A stretch of DNA of 51,775 bases, taken from contig CADCBQ010000022.1 of NCBI GenBank assembly GCA_902799745.1, forward strand, positions 1 to 51,775, in the 5' to 3' direction. How positions within the stretch are numbered: the stretch's first letter is position 1; every line of letters begins with the position of its first letter. Both the position numbers and the translations under genes were made by a program. Positions 45,601 through 51,775 of the stretch are shown in pieces. The notes below the pieces were generated by a model. It did not search any database, was not told the DNA's origin, and saw only the letters and a program-made list of their open reading frames with translations. Source of the stretch: Fibrobacter succinogenes. Lineage in GTDB: Bacteria; Fibrobacterota; Fibrobacteria; Fibrobacterales; Fibrobacteraceae.

Positions 45601-46279
45601 TCGTCGCACTTAAAGTTCCGCCAATACAAGCTGTCTTTTTCACTTCAATACTATTACCGGAAAGGACGGCATTACCAGTAACAACAAAATCGCCTTCCGC
45701 AATTTCGGGCGGGTTATGTTCCCAGTTTCCATTCACCACCATAGACGATACAGTAGATCCACCTTGGAAATAAATACTGCCACCATAATAGGCGTATTCG
45801 TAAGCAGAAGCCGCAACATTGACTTTGGCGGCCACCTTCACACGATAAAGACCATCCACATTAAAGATGGCGACCTCATTATGGCGAGTATCATTACGAG
45901 CCTCACCCGAAGACAATATTTTCAACTTATAGGTACTTTTTTCAGTATTTACACCCGTCAACCACACATGATAATTCTGGCCCGCACGCTGAATCGAACG
46001 CAAGCGTTCATCGATATTAATCGGTTTATGCGCCGGGTCATCCAAAAACTGCTTAACAAGGGCACCGACATCATTTCCATGAAAAGTCATCCAAGCACGG
46101 GCATTTTCAATACCCGCCTGAGAGCTCTGATAAGCCTCTCGTTGGAGCATTCTGCTCGAACTAGACCTACTTTCACTCGTTATCCATTTCCAAGTTGCAG
46201 TAGCCGCAATTGTTGCTACCAGCATAAAAAGAAGCACCGCAATTAAGGAAACACCGGCTTTATTCAAATTCTTCTGCAT
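39647..46279 (-). CDS. Giant PilX/GspK-like minor pilin fused to a cysteine-rich extracellular adhesin-like region
   Basis: The protein has 2,210 residues. It begins with a short basic leader MQKNLNKAG, then a hydrophobic helix VSLIAVLLFMLVAT; position +5 after the predicted cleavage is Ala, not Glu, as in PilX and GspK tip pilins. A PilX-type SSQAGIENARAW motif follows at about residues 50-62. After this come a beta-helix-like region (about 155-320), a cysteine-rich segment (about 375-445), Ig-like domains, a LamG-like domain (about 1,260-1,490), more cysteine-paired beta domains, a linker of STST and EPET repeats (about 2,070-2,116) and a final 90-residue domain with four cysteines. Typical PilX proteins have about 170-200 residues. 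It is the fourth gene of the operon, 13 bp after pilW. Its role is inferred: pilus-tip adhesin. Confidence 0.8.
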   Translation of the reverse strand: MQKNLNKAGVSLIAVLLFMLVATIAATATWKWITSESRSSSSRMLQREAYQSSQAGIENARAWMTFHGNDVGALVKQFLDDPAHKPINIDERLRSIQRAGQNYHVWLTGVNTEKSTYKLKILSSGEARNDTRHNEVAIFNVDGLYRVKVAAKVNVAASAYEYAYYGGSIYFQGGSTVSSMVVNGNWEHNPPEIAEGDFVVTGNAVLSGNSIEVKKTACIGGTLSATNGFKSKDLYVAGEAVSFNPIIEGDAYFDGPMSMGTACGSAHFQIHGNATVNATLDFNACNDRYIGGNTCVLENGRIKTNGSKLLLKGSAWMSAPYSLWRDDSDNYNDYANLVVGTTSSDEVYIKNAYPYSSYVSHRTAKTFAEDAEAKMVCSNISAAQPQCKTMGTCQGLWGGWSYPCCKEYEEASGCSAWKNWAGEEYSPYPSVDSKENLYYLYKMESGVEDVDYRSRYNDYWKTDVSSYFVGGMVFYDLWNIWTEFNYENNAPTGSPYCKKDGPHSNGSQNVLAHRPVCGVKPWFRIDGTLKNWTDERPISCAEDVKDHCFEIWQSSPGAGCDNSNFKVPDMLKTGYTEFVKKANAAPCVQTILNLDDNAKINYNVSSLNSCYTSASNHDKLNEDDPYLYNGYLVVEMSDAKLFKNTSGELKGKYIFIVNTSEGEAIKAPPTATNKDYVMLYLPEGYGEINMQQNAGQYNYFIYTKGNIQKVMGQTGNPLRGSIYATASNCSKVDNIWSSNLVFNKKMMSDMTTNGVLCDASVVKCGVETATPSSSSAFEGPADLVGGFDTYHISMAPQLGVRLESQSKSSESLPPVRVNADKPDLDSSFVVLPRMVSLPNDPYGSLLDYINVIPLNGSHLNKTKLSLSAEGCKEIDDPSQNLGIAALNQRLYDPAGSKLTEGYYKCVIKATNYTQTIPVWVVVGESQRAVPVVSFVEETQSIGSTDSKTIHIKVSPHELKFNLNVDCPANDETPTWTITKGLEEKGTGSPCVFEIPAEPSQESIIELFTVSTAGAATGTKQFQLLPGEGYLVGDAYADVHISSVTTLTREEATSAEIESYCSTHSSECPDDISAWPNCDISDVWVEPSGTSFLTDTKNKKWTISVGGTGTLDLTAVSTKCVVIIPPSQGISLADIDAGDPQTLRASAKVRKSTLKVKFVGDVGSGNNPVVNIKPEDRVATTCAYNSSGSAKECTVDLFGEKVSLSIDKSLSDNSEFSYWLCSGNSCPTTDAVSSEEFGSAFAVTDDATIVYVHFGESDKHCFFEEFKNSAPGCASLLDNETKKYCIDVCGDASSHCESAGPTGSSFDNAKWHLVKGTLNNIELKNGAVSVKKDGDVTVMSTVVAGTFGTLKALVQLPHVGGSNAENARNAKIRNTGFLLRSNENASSYLMLSVYADQYDRVTAQVCVEDGSSCQSGELTRNSEYLYAATGNMVMVTAKLTASDELMISAYKGNYYGEPLVYTRTFNLKKLSATYHSFDHGYVGYRMANREFKLYGIGWISDEYASECHDTPPVVKCSFAAVAKDGVITVGENVKPWIGHSGWFDSHKYSCEEKYYYNGSDASCSVTLAGTYGSCTDGYTFSQAGQHGYTDTEGNEVKTAKAGLSCSLDGAAGMWAADPEDADNGAQNRAHCGMFWTGAYTPCTENKVLYEGEKTVVGGAEETVSITTNNNNGINLRSSSLKIEVENVDDNEIEVWLYSMHPEKYDEMLPSRSVIMRGEKGSIDVATEFANTTGGFDPEKVVQVAFINKGTTSVKVLHIDAVCANATGVDGCSVKREGNQWTISATILNRTNVTDYKVTGKRKGPGQENAESFDVTNGWKPANEVETNGNVVTFTYTSSDGGTGPAAGDYDFTVYATPDNGTSEHSQKCSGGKIKETRCDVHEPKPTPGQTNVEITEGQSNPQFKVHLYECGGCEYVVKFNGVEFDSGTCPEKGICEVKKTYSTKQSTGTDYTYTISSADDTPRFTDCEAKFDVVSGSGSTTPLAVSNCYDISGADPTQYVSLYPSVTGCNANCSYTVSSATQDANGSNSSVNVVQFKNANGTGTVKHTLTISKGTESVSCDFNVTYTSSVTTSTSTELTTSTSTETSTSTEPETSTSTQTSTSTEPETSTSVSNSSASTGIAIASGQEFEEGSYTVTGWGPEYSWCGTPNKVTVQQTAPNGGMSGDCLGWIEGSNRTYSQHDAYNCMGTVNITYPFKVTVPKNMKIVLRCN
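39935..40075. repeat. Thr/Ser/Glu-rich linker repeat in the giant pilin gene
   Basis: Tandem near-identical units encode STSTEPETSTSTQ-type sequence before the last domain. Confidence 0.75.
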
Positions 46280-46292
46280 AACAAATACCCTA

Positions 46293-47699
46293 CTAATCTC
46301 TTGGTCCGTTACTCGGTGTCGCTACAATAAGATCTACATCACCTGTTTCGCCCTTGCCGCCATTCTTGGCACCACGGCTCACTTGCAATCTCAATTTCAA
46401 GGCCTTAACATTTTTCTTTTCTCTTTTGTTATTTCCAAACTCAGGATCGAAACCATTGAATTTGTAGTTGGCTGTCGCAACCTGTTGCACCTTAAGATCG
46501 CCAATCCTAATTTGGCCTTGAGACACCAACGGAGAATAACAAGCAAATGTAAACGCAAGACAAACATTCTCAACCACTTCAGGAACCGTAAAACGCATTG
46601 ACCTTTTGCCACTTCCTCTTGTCGCATCCAACGGAGGGAAGAACAGGAAATCCGGCAAAATAACTTTATCGTTTACTTTTGCAAAATCACCTGTTGCCAC
46701 CTTTCTAAATCCTACCGACATATGATCCGTTCCAGGCACAAACATCAAGCTTTTATCATCGTCATTCACAGACAACACGTCAAAAGAGATTTCATAAACC
46801 ATATCAGGCTGCAATGTCATTTTGCCATACTGATCACACAGTCCATTCCAAACACCAGCACCCGTTTCTGACTTAATCGCAACAGCTTGGTTCACATTCG
46901 GATTAAGGGTATTTATGCCACCAACAGCAGGATCATCGCTATTCACATAATTCGACGTAAAACCAGAAAGAGTTATCTCGGATCCACCATTAATTTCGGA
47001 CCCCATCGAGTTAACAGCCTTAAAGTTCACATAATTAGCATCACCCACCCTTGGCACTAACCGGAACTCATCCGTATTATCGGGAGGAAACAGCTGAGCC
47101 ATTTCTTCTTTGACTCCAGGACTTGCTGCTTCCACATTAAAAATAGTCACCCCTGAAGCCATATCTACAGGAGAAGCATTTTCCGCACAAGGGTCAGATT
47201 CTTCGATAGTTACACCATCGGCAACTTCAAGAATCCTGCACGATCTTTTCAAAGTCTTATTCACAACATACCAGCGAACTTCTTCAATTGCCTGGTAATA
47301 GCCATTATCATCATAACGCAAGCGTCTAATGGTTAAATCGCTAAAGTCATCATCATCCTTTTTCAGCAAGAAAGAAGACGAATCTTTTTTTCCGGCGTCA
47401 ATATTGTCCGGATCCATATAAATTTTAGCATTAGCCTCACTAAACTTTACACCATAAAAGGCGCCACCATTAGCAAGACCCGCTTCTTGCGAGCTTTTGG
47501 CACCCATTTGAGAAACATCTTCTCTAAAAACCATGCCCACATTTTCAGCTTCTTGGGTGGCACGAACCATATTGTCCGTACGGATACGGAACTTGGTAGA
47601 ATTGCTAAACGCTTCACCAGCAATAACGACAACAATGCCTACAATCGCCATGTAGACAAGGAGTTCCATGAGGGTAAAACCAGCTTTAGAAAGCTTCAT
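46293..47699 (-). CDS. PilW-like minor prepilin
   Basis: The class III leader MKLSKAG is cleaved before FTLMELLVYMAIVG, with Glu at +5. At 468 residues it is longer than usual PilW or GspJ proteins, with a beta-rich C-terminal region not matched to a known domain. The ATG overlaps the pilV stop as ATGA (47696-47699), so the two are translationally coupled. It is the third gene of the minor-pilin operon and would be part of the priming complex that starts pilus assembly and carries the tip protein. Confidence 0.83.
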   Translation of the reverse strand: MKLSKAGFTLMELLVYMAIVGIVVVIAGEAFSNSTKFRIRTDNMVRATQEAENVGMVFREDVSQMGAKSSQEAGLANGGAFYGVKFSEANAKIYMDPDNIDAGKKDSSSFLLKKDDDDFSDLTIRRLRYDDNGYYQAIEEVRWYVVNKTLKRSCRILEVADGVTIEESDPCAENASPVDMASGVTIFNVEAASPGVKEEMAQLFPPDNTDEFRLVPRVGDANYVNFKAVNSMGSEINGGSEITLSGFTSNYVNSDDPAVGGINTLNPNVNQAVAIKSETGAGVWNGLCDQYGKMTLQPDMVYEISFDVLSVNDDDKSLMFVPGTDHMSVGFRKVATGDFAKVNDKVILPDFLFFPPLDATRGSGKRSMRFTVPEVVENVCLAFTFACYSPLVSQGQIRIGDLKVQQVATANYKFNGFDPEFGNNKREKKNVKALKLRLQVSRGAKNGGKGETGDVDLIVATPSNGPRD

Positions 47700-48211
47700 C
47701 GGATGACCCCCGAAACCGTAATAGATTGCGTAGAATTTTTGAATTGCCAGCTTACCTTAACATCAAGTCTTTTAGCGTATACATGCGAGGCACTTTGCAG
47801 CAAAGTGGAATTCTGCACCATATAATCCGCATCGGGCGACACCGTTATTTCCGCATCATAAACGACTTTCATTGTATTCGTAACGGCTCCTGGTTGCCCC
47901 TGCCAAGTTCGTTCTATATTATTGATTTCTATCGGTTTAATATGGCCAGCAGCATCTTTAGCCAGTTTATCATCCGACAAACTAGCAAGTCCAAGAGCAC
48001 CCAGGGAATCGATCAAGTTCTGCGCCACTTCTGTAGCACCATCACGACCTCGAATGCGAAGAAGTGCATCGCGGTTTCCACCTTGCAGATGAAGGAGCGC
48101 CATATACAAGAAACCAAGTACAGCTGCTGCTATCAGCACCTCTACAATGCCAAAGCCACGCTTGCCACGCGTACTCGGCTTACCAACCGAATATTTGTTC
48201 ACCATCGCCAT
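47696..48211 (-). CDS. PilV-like minor prepilin
   Basis: Leader MAMVNKYSVGKPSTRGKRG precedes FGIVEVLIAAAVLG, with Glu at +5. I choose the ATG at 48211 because AGGTGG lies just upstream and the leader has a normal length; an in-frame ATG at 48274 would overlap the upstream gene and add 21 atypical residues. About 171 residues. It is the second gene of the operon, 16 bp after the FimT/U-like gene and overlapping the pilW-like gene by 4 bp. GspI is the type II secretion equivalent. Confidence 0.83.
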   Translation of the reverse strand: MAMVNKYSVGKPSTRGKRGFGIVEVLIAAAVLGFLYMALLHLQGGNRDALLRIRGRDGATEVAQNLIDSLGALGLASLSDDKLAKDAAGHIKPIEINNIERTWQGQPGAVTNTMKVVYDAEITVSPDADYMVQNSTLLQSASHVYAKRLDVKVSWQFKNSTQSITVSGVIR

Positions 48212-48227
48212 ACACCACCACCTAAAC

Positions 48228-48815
48228 CTACAATTCTGTCCAGTTGCTCCAATCCGAATCCTGAGAGCCATCATGGCTCACCTTCCACATCGGAATCACC
48301 CAATTTTTTCCGGGATCCTTACGGACGGCACCATAAATATCCTTATCACCATATTGGATGCAAACACCCCCTTCCGGAGGAGTTGCGGCAAGTCCTAAGC
48401 GAGGTTTAAAAGCGACCTGTTTATTATTCCCGAACCAGTCAAGAGTGACAGGGCCACACTTGCTCATCGAAACAAACTTATTCGGCGAATCGATTTCAAG
48501 AAAATCAATCACACCATCTTTAGGAGAAGAACAATCCTTTTTTCCATCATCCTTGACAACAAGGACTTTTTGAGGATTACCCGGTTCAATTTTCAGGCAC
48601 AAAACCGTAGACAATCTCTTCGATTCGTTCGCCACCCTTTCAACGAATGCAGCTGTATTGACGGCAGCATCTTTAATTCTTGCATTAGCAACCGCACGCT
48701 GTAAGCCTGCAACGCCCATAGCCGAAAGAACGCCCATGATAGAGACAACTACCAGGACTTCGACTAGGGTATAGCCCGCTTTTTTCCCGCGAGCAAGTAG
48801 CCACGCTTTCACCAT
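48228..48815 (-). CDS. FimT/FimU (GspH)-like minor prepilin
   Basis: It is the first gene of the operon and encodes 195 residues. The leader MVKAWLLARGKKAG is followed by YTLVEVLVVVSIMG with Glu at +5. The C-terminal domain has several cysteines (positions after LSTV, KKD, SK and GGV) and the GspH-like strand order ending WVIPMWKVS. GAGGT lies upstream of the ATG. FimU-PilV-PilW-PilX is the order in the Pseudomonas minor-pilin cluster, which supports a type IV pilus rather than a type II secretion role. Confidence 0.83.
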   Translation of the reverse strand: MVKAWLLARGKKAGYTLVEVLVVVSIMGVLSAMGVAGLQRAVANARIKDAAVNTAAFVERVANESKRLSTVLCLKIEPGNPQKVLVVKDDGKKDCSSPKDGVIDFLEIDSPNKFVSMSKCGPVTLDWFGNNKQVAFKPRLGLAATPPEGGVCIQYGDKDIYGAVRKDPGKNWVIPMWKVSHDGSQDSDWSNWTEL

Positions 48816-49063
48816 AATTCTACCTCACACATGCTTTCAACAGCCACTCTCTAAAATAACTTATTTTTTTACAAAACGGTCATTTTTTTTACCAAAGTGG
48901 CGAAATATCAAAAAAAACGCCATTTTTATGTAAATTTTTGATTAAGACCGAGTGATTTAGCACACTCTCGCAGAAACGCAACATTTTCGTAAGTTTATTT
49001 GGAGTAAAAGCAAAACACTTCACCCTCTCGGATGAAGTGTTTTTAATTGGAATAGGACTGAAA
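48816..49063. other. Intergenic region upstream of the minor-pilin operon
   Basis: This AT-rich stretch of 248 bp must hold the operon's promoter on the minus strand; no convincing -35/-10 pair was found. It also holds the ileS terminator. Confidence 0.5.
49012..49044. terminator. Intrinsic terminator after ileS
   Basis: AAAACACTTCA (49012-49022) pairs with TGAAGTGTTTT (49033-49043), with a 10-nt loop; T-rich sequence follows on both strands. Confidence 0.75.
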
Positions 49064-49294
49064 TTAAGCCTTAATCGTCGTGAATGCGAAAGCTTCTCCA
49101 TCAGCATCATTAGCTTCGAGGCCATCTGCGGCAGCAGCCCAGGCAATCTTCACAGCCTGGGTTTCGCCAGCGATATAGGCTTCGTTTTCGGCAACAGCCT
49201 GCTTGAAGACTTCGCTTGCAGAGAACAGCGTCACTTCGATCTTGTCGGTGATGGCGTAGTTCTGGTCCTTACGGCGGTTCTGGATGCGGTTCAC
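49064..49294 (-). pseudogene. ileS: C-terminal fragment of isoleucyl-tRNA synthetase, out of frame with the rest
   Basis: The 76-codon reading frame begins VNRIQNRRKDQNYAITDKIEV, the conserved block found near the end of eukaryote-like bacterial IleRS, where it normally follows TDELR-x-EGLAREF. The GTG overlaps the TGA that ends the upstream frame. The residues between DELR and VNRIQN are missing, so a deletion of about 19 or 22 bp has split the gene. It is either an assembly or sequencing error or a true lesion. Confidence 0.85.
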
Positions 49295-51775
49295 GGGCGG
49301 AGTTCGTCCGTGATCTTGAGGTCCAGAGCCACGGTGAAGTGCTGGTTGGCTTCCACGGCCATGCCGTCGGCCACGATGCGGTTGAGCATCAGGCAGTCGG
49401 CACCGACTTCACCGAAGTCAAACTTGATGGTTTCGCCATTCTGCAGAGCCTTGATTTCGTCAACCGAGAGGCTGTTGAGTTTAGCAGAAATCACCTTCAT
49501 GTTCTTCGCATAGTCCGGGCCTTTCGCCTTGATGGCGAGGAAGTTCGGCTTGGCGGAGAGCTGCACGAGTTTGGTTTCGTCTTCGAGGAACTTCATTTCA
49601 CGAACGTTGAGTTCTTCGAGGATCAAGTCCTTCATGGTATCGGCAACGTCCTTTTCGACCTTGCCGTGGGCAACCACCGTCATGCTGGCAATCGGCATAC
49701 GGTTCTTTACGTTGTTCGTAGCACGAATGACGCGGCCCATTTCGACCATACCACGCACCATGGCGATGCGTTCCACGAGCTTTTCGTCCATCAGGGACTT
49801 GTCGGCGCTGGGGAATTCGCAGAGGTGCACGCTCACCGGGGCGCTAGCATCCACTTCGCGCACGAGAATCTGGTAGATTTCTTCGGCGAGGAGCGGGAGG
49901 AACGGAGCGAGAATCTTGGAGAAGTCTACGAGCACCTTGTACATGGTAGCGTAGGCGGCGTTCTTGTCGCCATCGTTTTCGGACTTCCAGAAACGGCGAC
50001 GGCTGCGGCGCACGTACCAGTTCGTGAGGTCATCGACCGCGGCAATCACGGCAGGCACCACGTTGTACAGGCGGTAAGCCTTCATTTCCACTTCGACCTT
50101 GGCAGCGAGATCCTGCAACGTTGCAAGCATCCAGCGGTCCAGTTCGTTATCGCTCTTGACTTCCTGACCCGGCTTCCAATTCAACTGCCCCTTGGCGGCG
50201 TCGGCGTTGTGGTTAGATACAAAGAATGCAACAGCGTTCCAAAGCGGCAGCATCACCTGCTTCACGATGCCCTTCACGCCTTCTTCACTGAAGCGGAGGT
50301 CTTCGGCCTTCAAAGCGGCAGAGTTGATCATGAACAAGCGAATAGCGTCGGCACCCGTACGTTCGATGAGGTCGTTCGGGTCCGGATAGTTGCGCTTGGA
50401 CTTACTCATCTTGGAGCCGTCTTCGGCCAAGATAATACCGTTCACAATAACGTTCTTGAATGCCGGCTTCTGGAACAAAGCGTTAGAAAGCACGGTCAGC
50501 GTGTAGAACCAACCACGAGTCTGGTCAAGGCCTTCAGCGATGAAGTCAGCCGGGAAGCTGCGTTCCACGAGTTCCTTGTTTTCGAACGGGTAATGGCGGC
50601 TAGCATACGGCATGGAACCGGATTCAAACCAGCAGTCGAAAACTTCCGGCGTACGGCGGTAAACCTTGCCGTTCTTTTCGATGGTGAGCTTGTCCACAAA
50701 GTGCTTGTGCAAGTCGTCGAGCTTCACACCGGTGAGTTGCTGCAATTCTTCGATGCTACCCACGGCAATCATGTCGCCGTCATCAGAGAGCCACACCGGA
50801 ATCGGCGTACCCCAGAAACGGTTACGGGAAAGGTTCCAGTCGCGGGCGCCTTCAAGCCACTTACCAAAGCGGCCGTTCTTGATGTGGTCCGGCACCCAGT
50901 TCACCGTCTGGTTGTTTTCGACCATCCATTCCTTCAGAGTCTTGGTCACGCCGTCCTTGCTCGTGACAGGCGCATCAATCTTGAGGAACCACGTCTTGAG
51001 GGCGCGGTAAATCAGAGGAACACCGGTACGCCAGCAGTGCGGGTAGCTATGCACGATCGTGTCCTGCTTGAACACGCGGCCCTGTTCCTTGAAGAAGCGG
51101 ATAATTTCCTTATCGGCTTCCTTAGCGCCAAGGCCCTTCCACATCGGGACCTTGTCCGTGAACTTGCCTTCAGTATCGAGCGGGTCGAAAAGACCGAGGT
51201 CAAGTTCAGCACCCTTCTGGAAGTCTTCTTCACCGAAGGAGGGAGCTGTATGCACGGCACCGGTACCGTCATCGGTACTCACGTAGTCGGCGGGGTAAAT
51301 CTTGTAGTGGCGGGACAGCTGGTCCGGCGTCACGAACGCATCGGAAATGCGGGAGAGCGGCTCGTAGTCCTTGCCCACGAGTTCGGAACCCTTGCAGGTA
51401 TCGACGATATTCGGGTTCTTGAAGTAGGCGGCGGTGCGGCTTGCGGCAATCCAGTACTTCTTGCCGTCCTGTTCCACCAGGTTGTAGTCCATGTCCGGGC
51501 CCACAACAATGCAGAAGTTGGAATAAAGCGTCCACGGGGTCGTCGTCCACACGAGGATGCTCGTGTCCTTGAACTTGGCTTCGTCCGTGTTGAGCGGGAA
51601 GATGAGGGTCAGGGACGGGTCCTGACGGTCCTTATAGCCCTGGTTCGTTTCGAAGTTCGAAAGCGGAGTAGCGAGAGCCGGGCTGTACGGCTGGATGCGG
51701 TAGCCCTGGTAGATGAGGCCCTTGTCGAAGCACTGCTTGAACACCCACCACACAGATTCCATGAAGTTCTTGTCC
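49291..51775 (-). CDS. ileS: Isoleucyl-tRNA synthetase, 5' end outside window, prematurely ended
   Basis: It charges tRNA-Ile. The frame is open to the window edge (upstream codons read DKNF), so the N-terminus with the HIGH motif lies outside. The CP1 editing domain is present (PSLTLIFPL, VWTTTPWTL, DDGTGAVHTAPSFGEEDF). The class I signature KMSKS lies in EDGSKMSKSKRNYPDP. The anticodon-binding domain follows (NWYVRRSRRRFWKS). The arrangement is that of the long, eukaryote-like IleRS type. The frame stops at 49291 just after TDELRP, where homologues continue for about 80 residues; those residues are found in the next frame. Confidence 0.93.
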   Translation of the reverse strand, partial: DKNFMESVWWVFKQCFDKGLIYQGYRIQPYSPALATPLSNFETNQGYKDRQDPSLTLIFPLNTDEAKFKDTSILVWTTTPWTLYSNFCIVVGPDMDYNLVEQDGKKYWIAASRTAAYFKNPNIVDTCKGSELVGKDYEPLSRISDAFVTPDQLSRHYKIYPADYVSTDDGTGAVHTAPSFGEEDFQKGAELDLGLFDPLDTEGKFTDKVPMWKGLGAKEADKEIIRFFKEQGRVFKQDTIVHSYPHCWRTGVPLIYRALKTWFLKIDAPVTSKDGVTKTLKEWMVENNQTVNWVPDHIKNGRFGKWLEGARDWNLSRNRFWGTPIPVWLSDDGDMIAVGSIEELQQLTGVKLDDLHKHFVDKLTIEKNGKVYRRTPEVFDCWFESGSMPYASRHYPFENKELVERSFPADFIAEGLDQTRGWFYTLTVLSNALFQKPAFKNVIVNGIILAEDGSKMSKSKRNYPDPNDLIERTGADAIRLFMINSAALKAEDLRFSEEGVKGIVKQVMLPLWNAVAFFVSNHNADAAKGQLNWKPGQEVKSDNELDRWMLATLQDLAAKVEVEMKAYRLYNVVPAVIAAVDDLTNWYVRRSRRRFWKSENDGDKNAAYATMYKVLVDFSKILAPFLPLLAEEIYQILVREVDASAPVSVHLCEFPSADKSLMDEKLVERIAMVRGMVEMGRVIRATNNVKNRMPIASMTVVAHGKVEKDVADTMKDLILEELNVREMKFLEDETKLVQLSAKPNFLAIKAKGPDYAKNMKVISAKLNSLSVDEIKALQNGETIKFDFGEVGADCLMLNRIVADGMAVEANQHFTVALDLKITDELRP

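Noticed and set aside
43865..45613. 582-codon plus-strand frame antisense to the giant pilin
   Set aside because: It is rich in Ile, Arg and His with no domain, a shadow of the pilin gene.
48896..48930. TGGCG/CGCCA hairpin upstream of the pilin operon as a terminator or operator
   Set aside because: The stem is only 5 bp with a 15-nt A-rich loop, within what chance allows in AT-rich DNA.

Overview
The window looks like a chromosome segment of Fibrobacter or a close relative. The clues are a protein of the TIGR02147 family, which is expanded in Fibrobacter; secreted plant-cell-wall enzymes (CE15, a GH43-like fragment); serine-rich or DTSKQ-type linkers followed by short C-terminal beta-domains that resemble type IX sorting tails; very large surface proteins; and mid-GC coding DNA with AT-rich intergenic DNA. 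No insertion sequence, phage gene or CRISPR array was seen.

Layout. 0-8 kb: the start of a GH43-like secreted enzyme (minus strand, cut by the window edge), a CE15 glucuronoyl esterase, a thioredoxin/Crp-Fnr regulator pair, a GntR-type regulator with two winged-helix domains divergent from a leaderless-peptide GH26 enzyme, and a secreted M6 metalloprotease. 7.8-17 kb: a TIGR02147 gene with a lipoprotein gene behind it, the prepilin peptidase, and a 1,775-residue lipoprotein translationally coupled to a DUF6941-like gene. 17-20 kb: a phosphopantetheinyl transferase, a small lipoprotein, tRNA-Val with a textbook promoter and terminator, and a DASS-family transporter. 20-32 kb: two giant surface proteins sharing a C-terminal cassette of about 400 residues. 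32-35 kb: three tandem paralogous outer-membrane proteins. 35-39.6 kb: a peptide-type solute-binding lipoprotein, an RluE-like pseudouridine synthase, a UDP-glucuronate-epimerase-like enzyme and an OMP. 39.6-48.8 kb: a minor-pilin operon in the order FimT/U, PilV, PilW, PilX. 49-51.8 kb: ileS, missing its 5' end and carrying a small out-of-frame deletion.

The most striking system is the minor-pilin operon. Its last gene encodes a PilX/GspK-like prepilin N-terminus, without Glu5, fused to more than 2,000 residues of cysteine-rich, beta-rich extracellular protein. No separate PilY1 gene follows. This suggests a one-protein pilus tip and adhesin, processed by the prepilin peptidase at 10.2-11.1 kb. 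A second theme is regulation. A terminator hairpin between trxA and the Crp/Fnr gene buries that gene's Shine-Dalgarno sequence, and CRP-like GTGA/TCAC sites lie near trxA and in a class-I position upstream of the first OMP. There is also a perfect 20-bp palindrome upstream of the esterase and a 12-bp direct repeat upstream of the TIGR02147 gene. Third, the DNA between the OMP cluster and the solute-binding protein is built of consecutive mini-hairpins, three of which share one flank and differ in their paired stems.

All assignments come from reading the sequence. No database search was run, and residue ranges for domains of the giant proteins are approximate.
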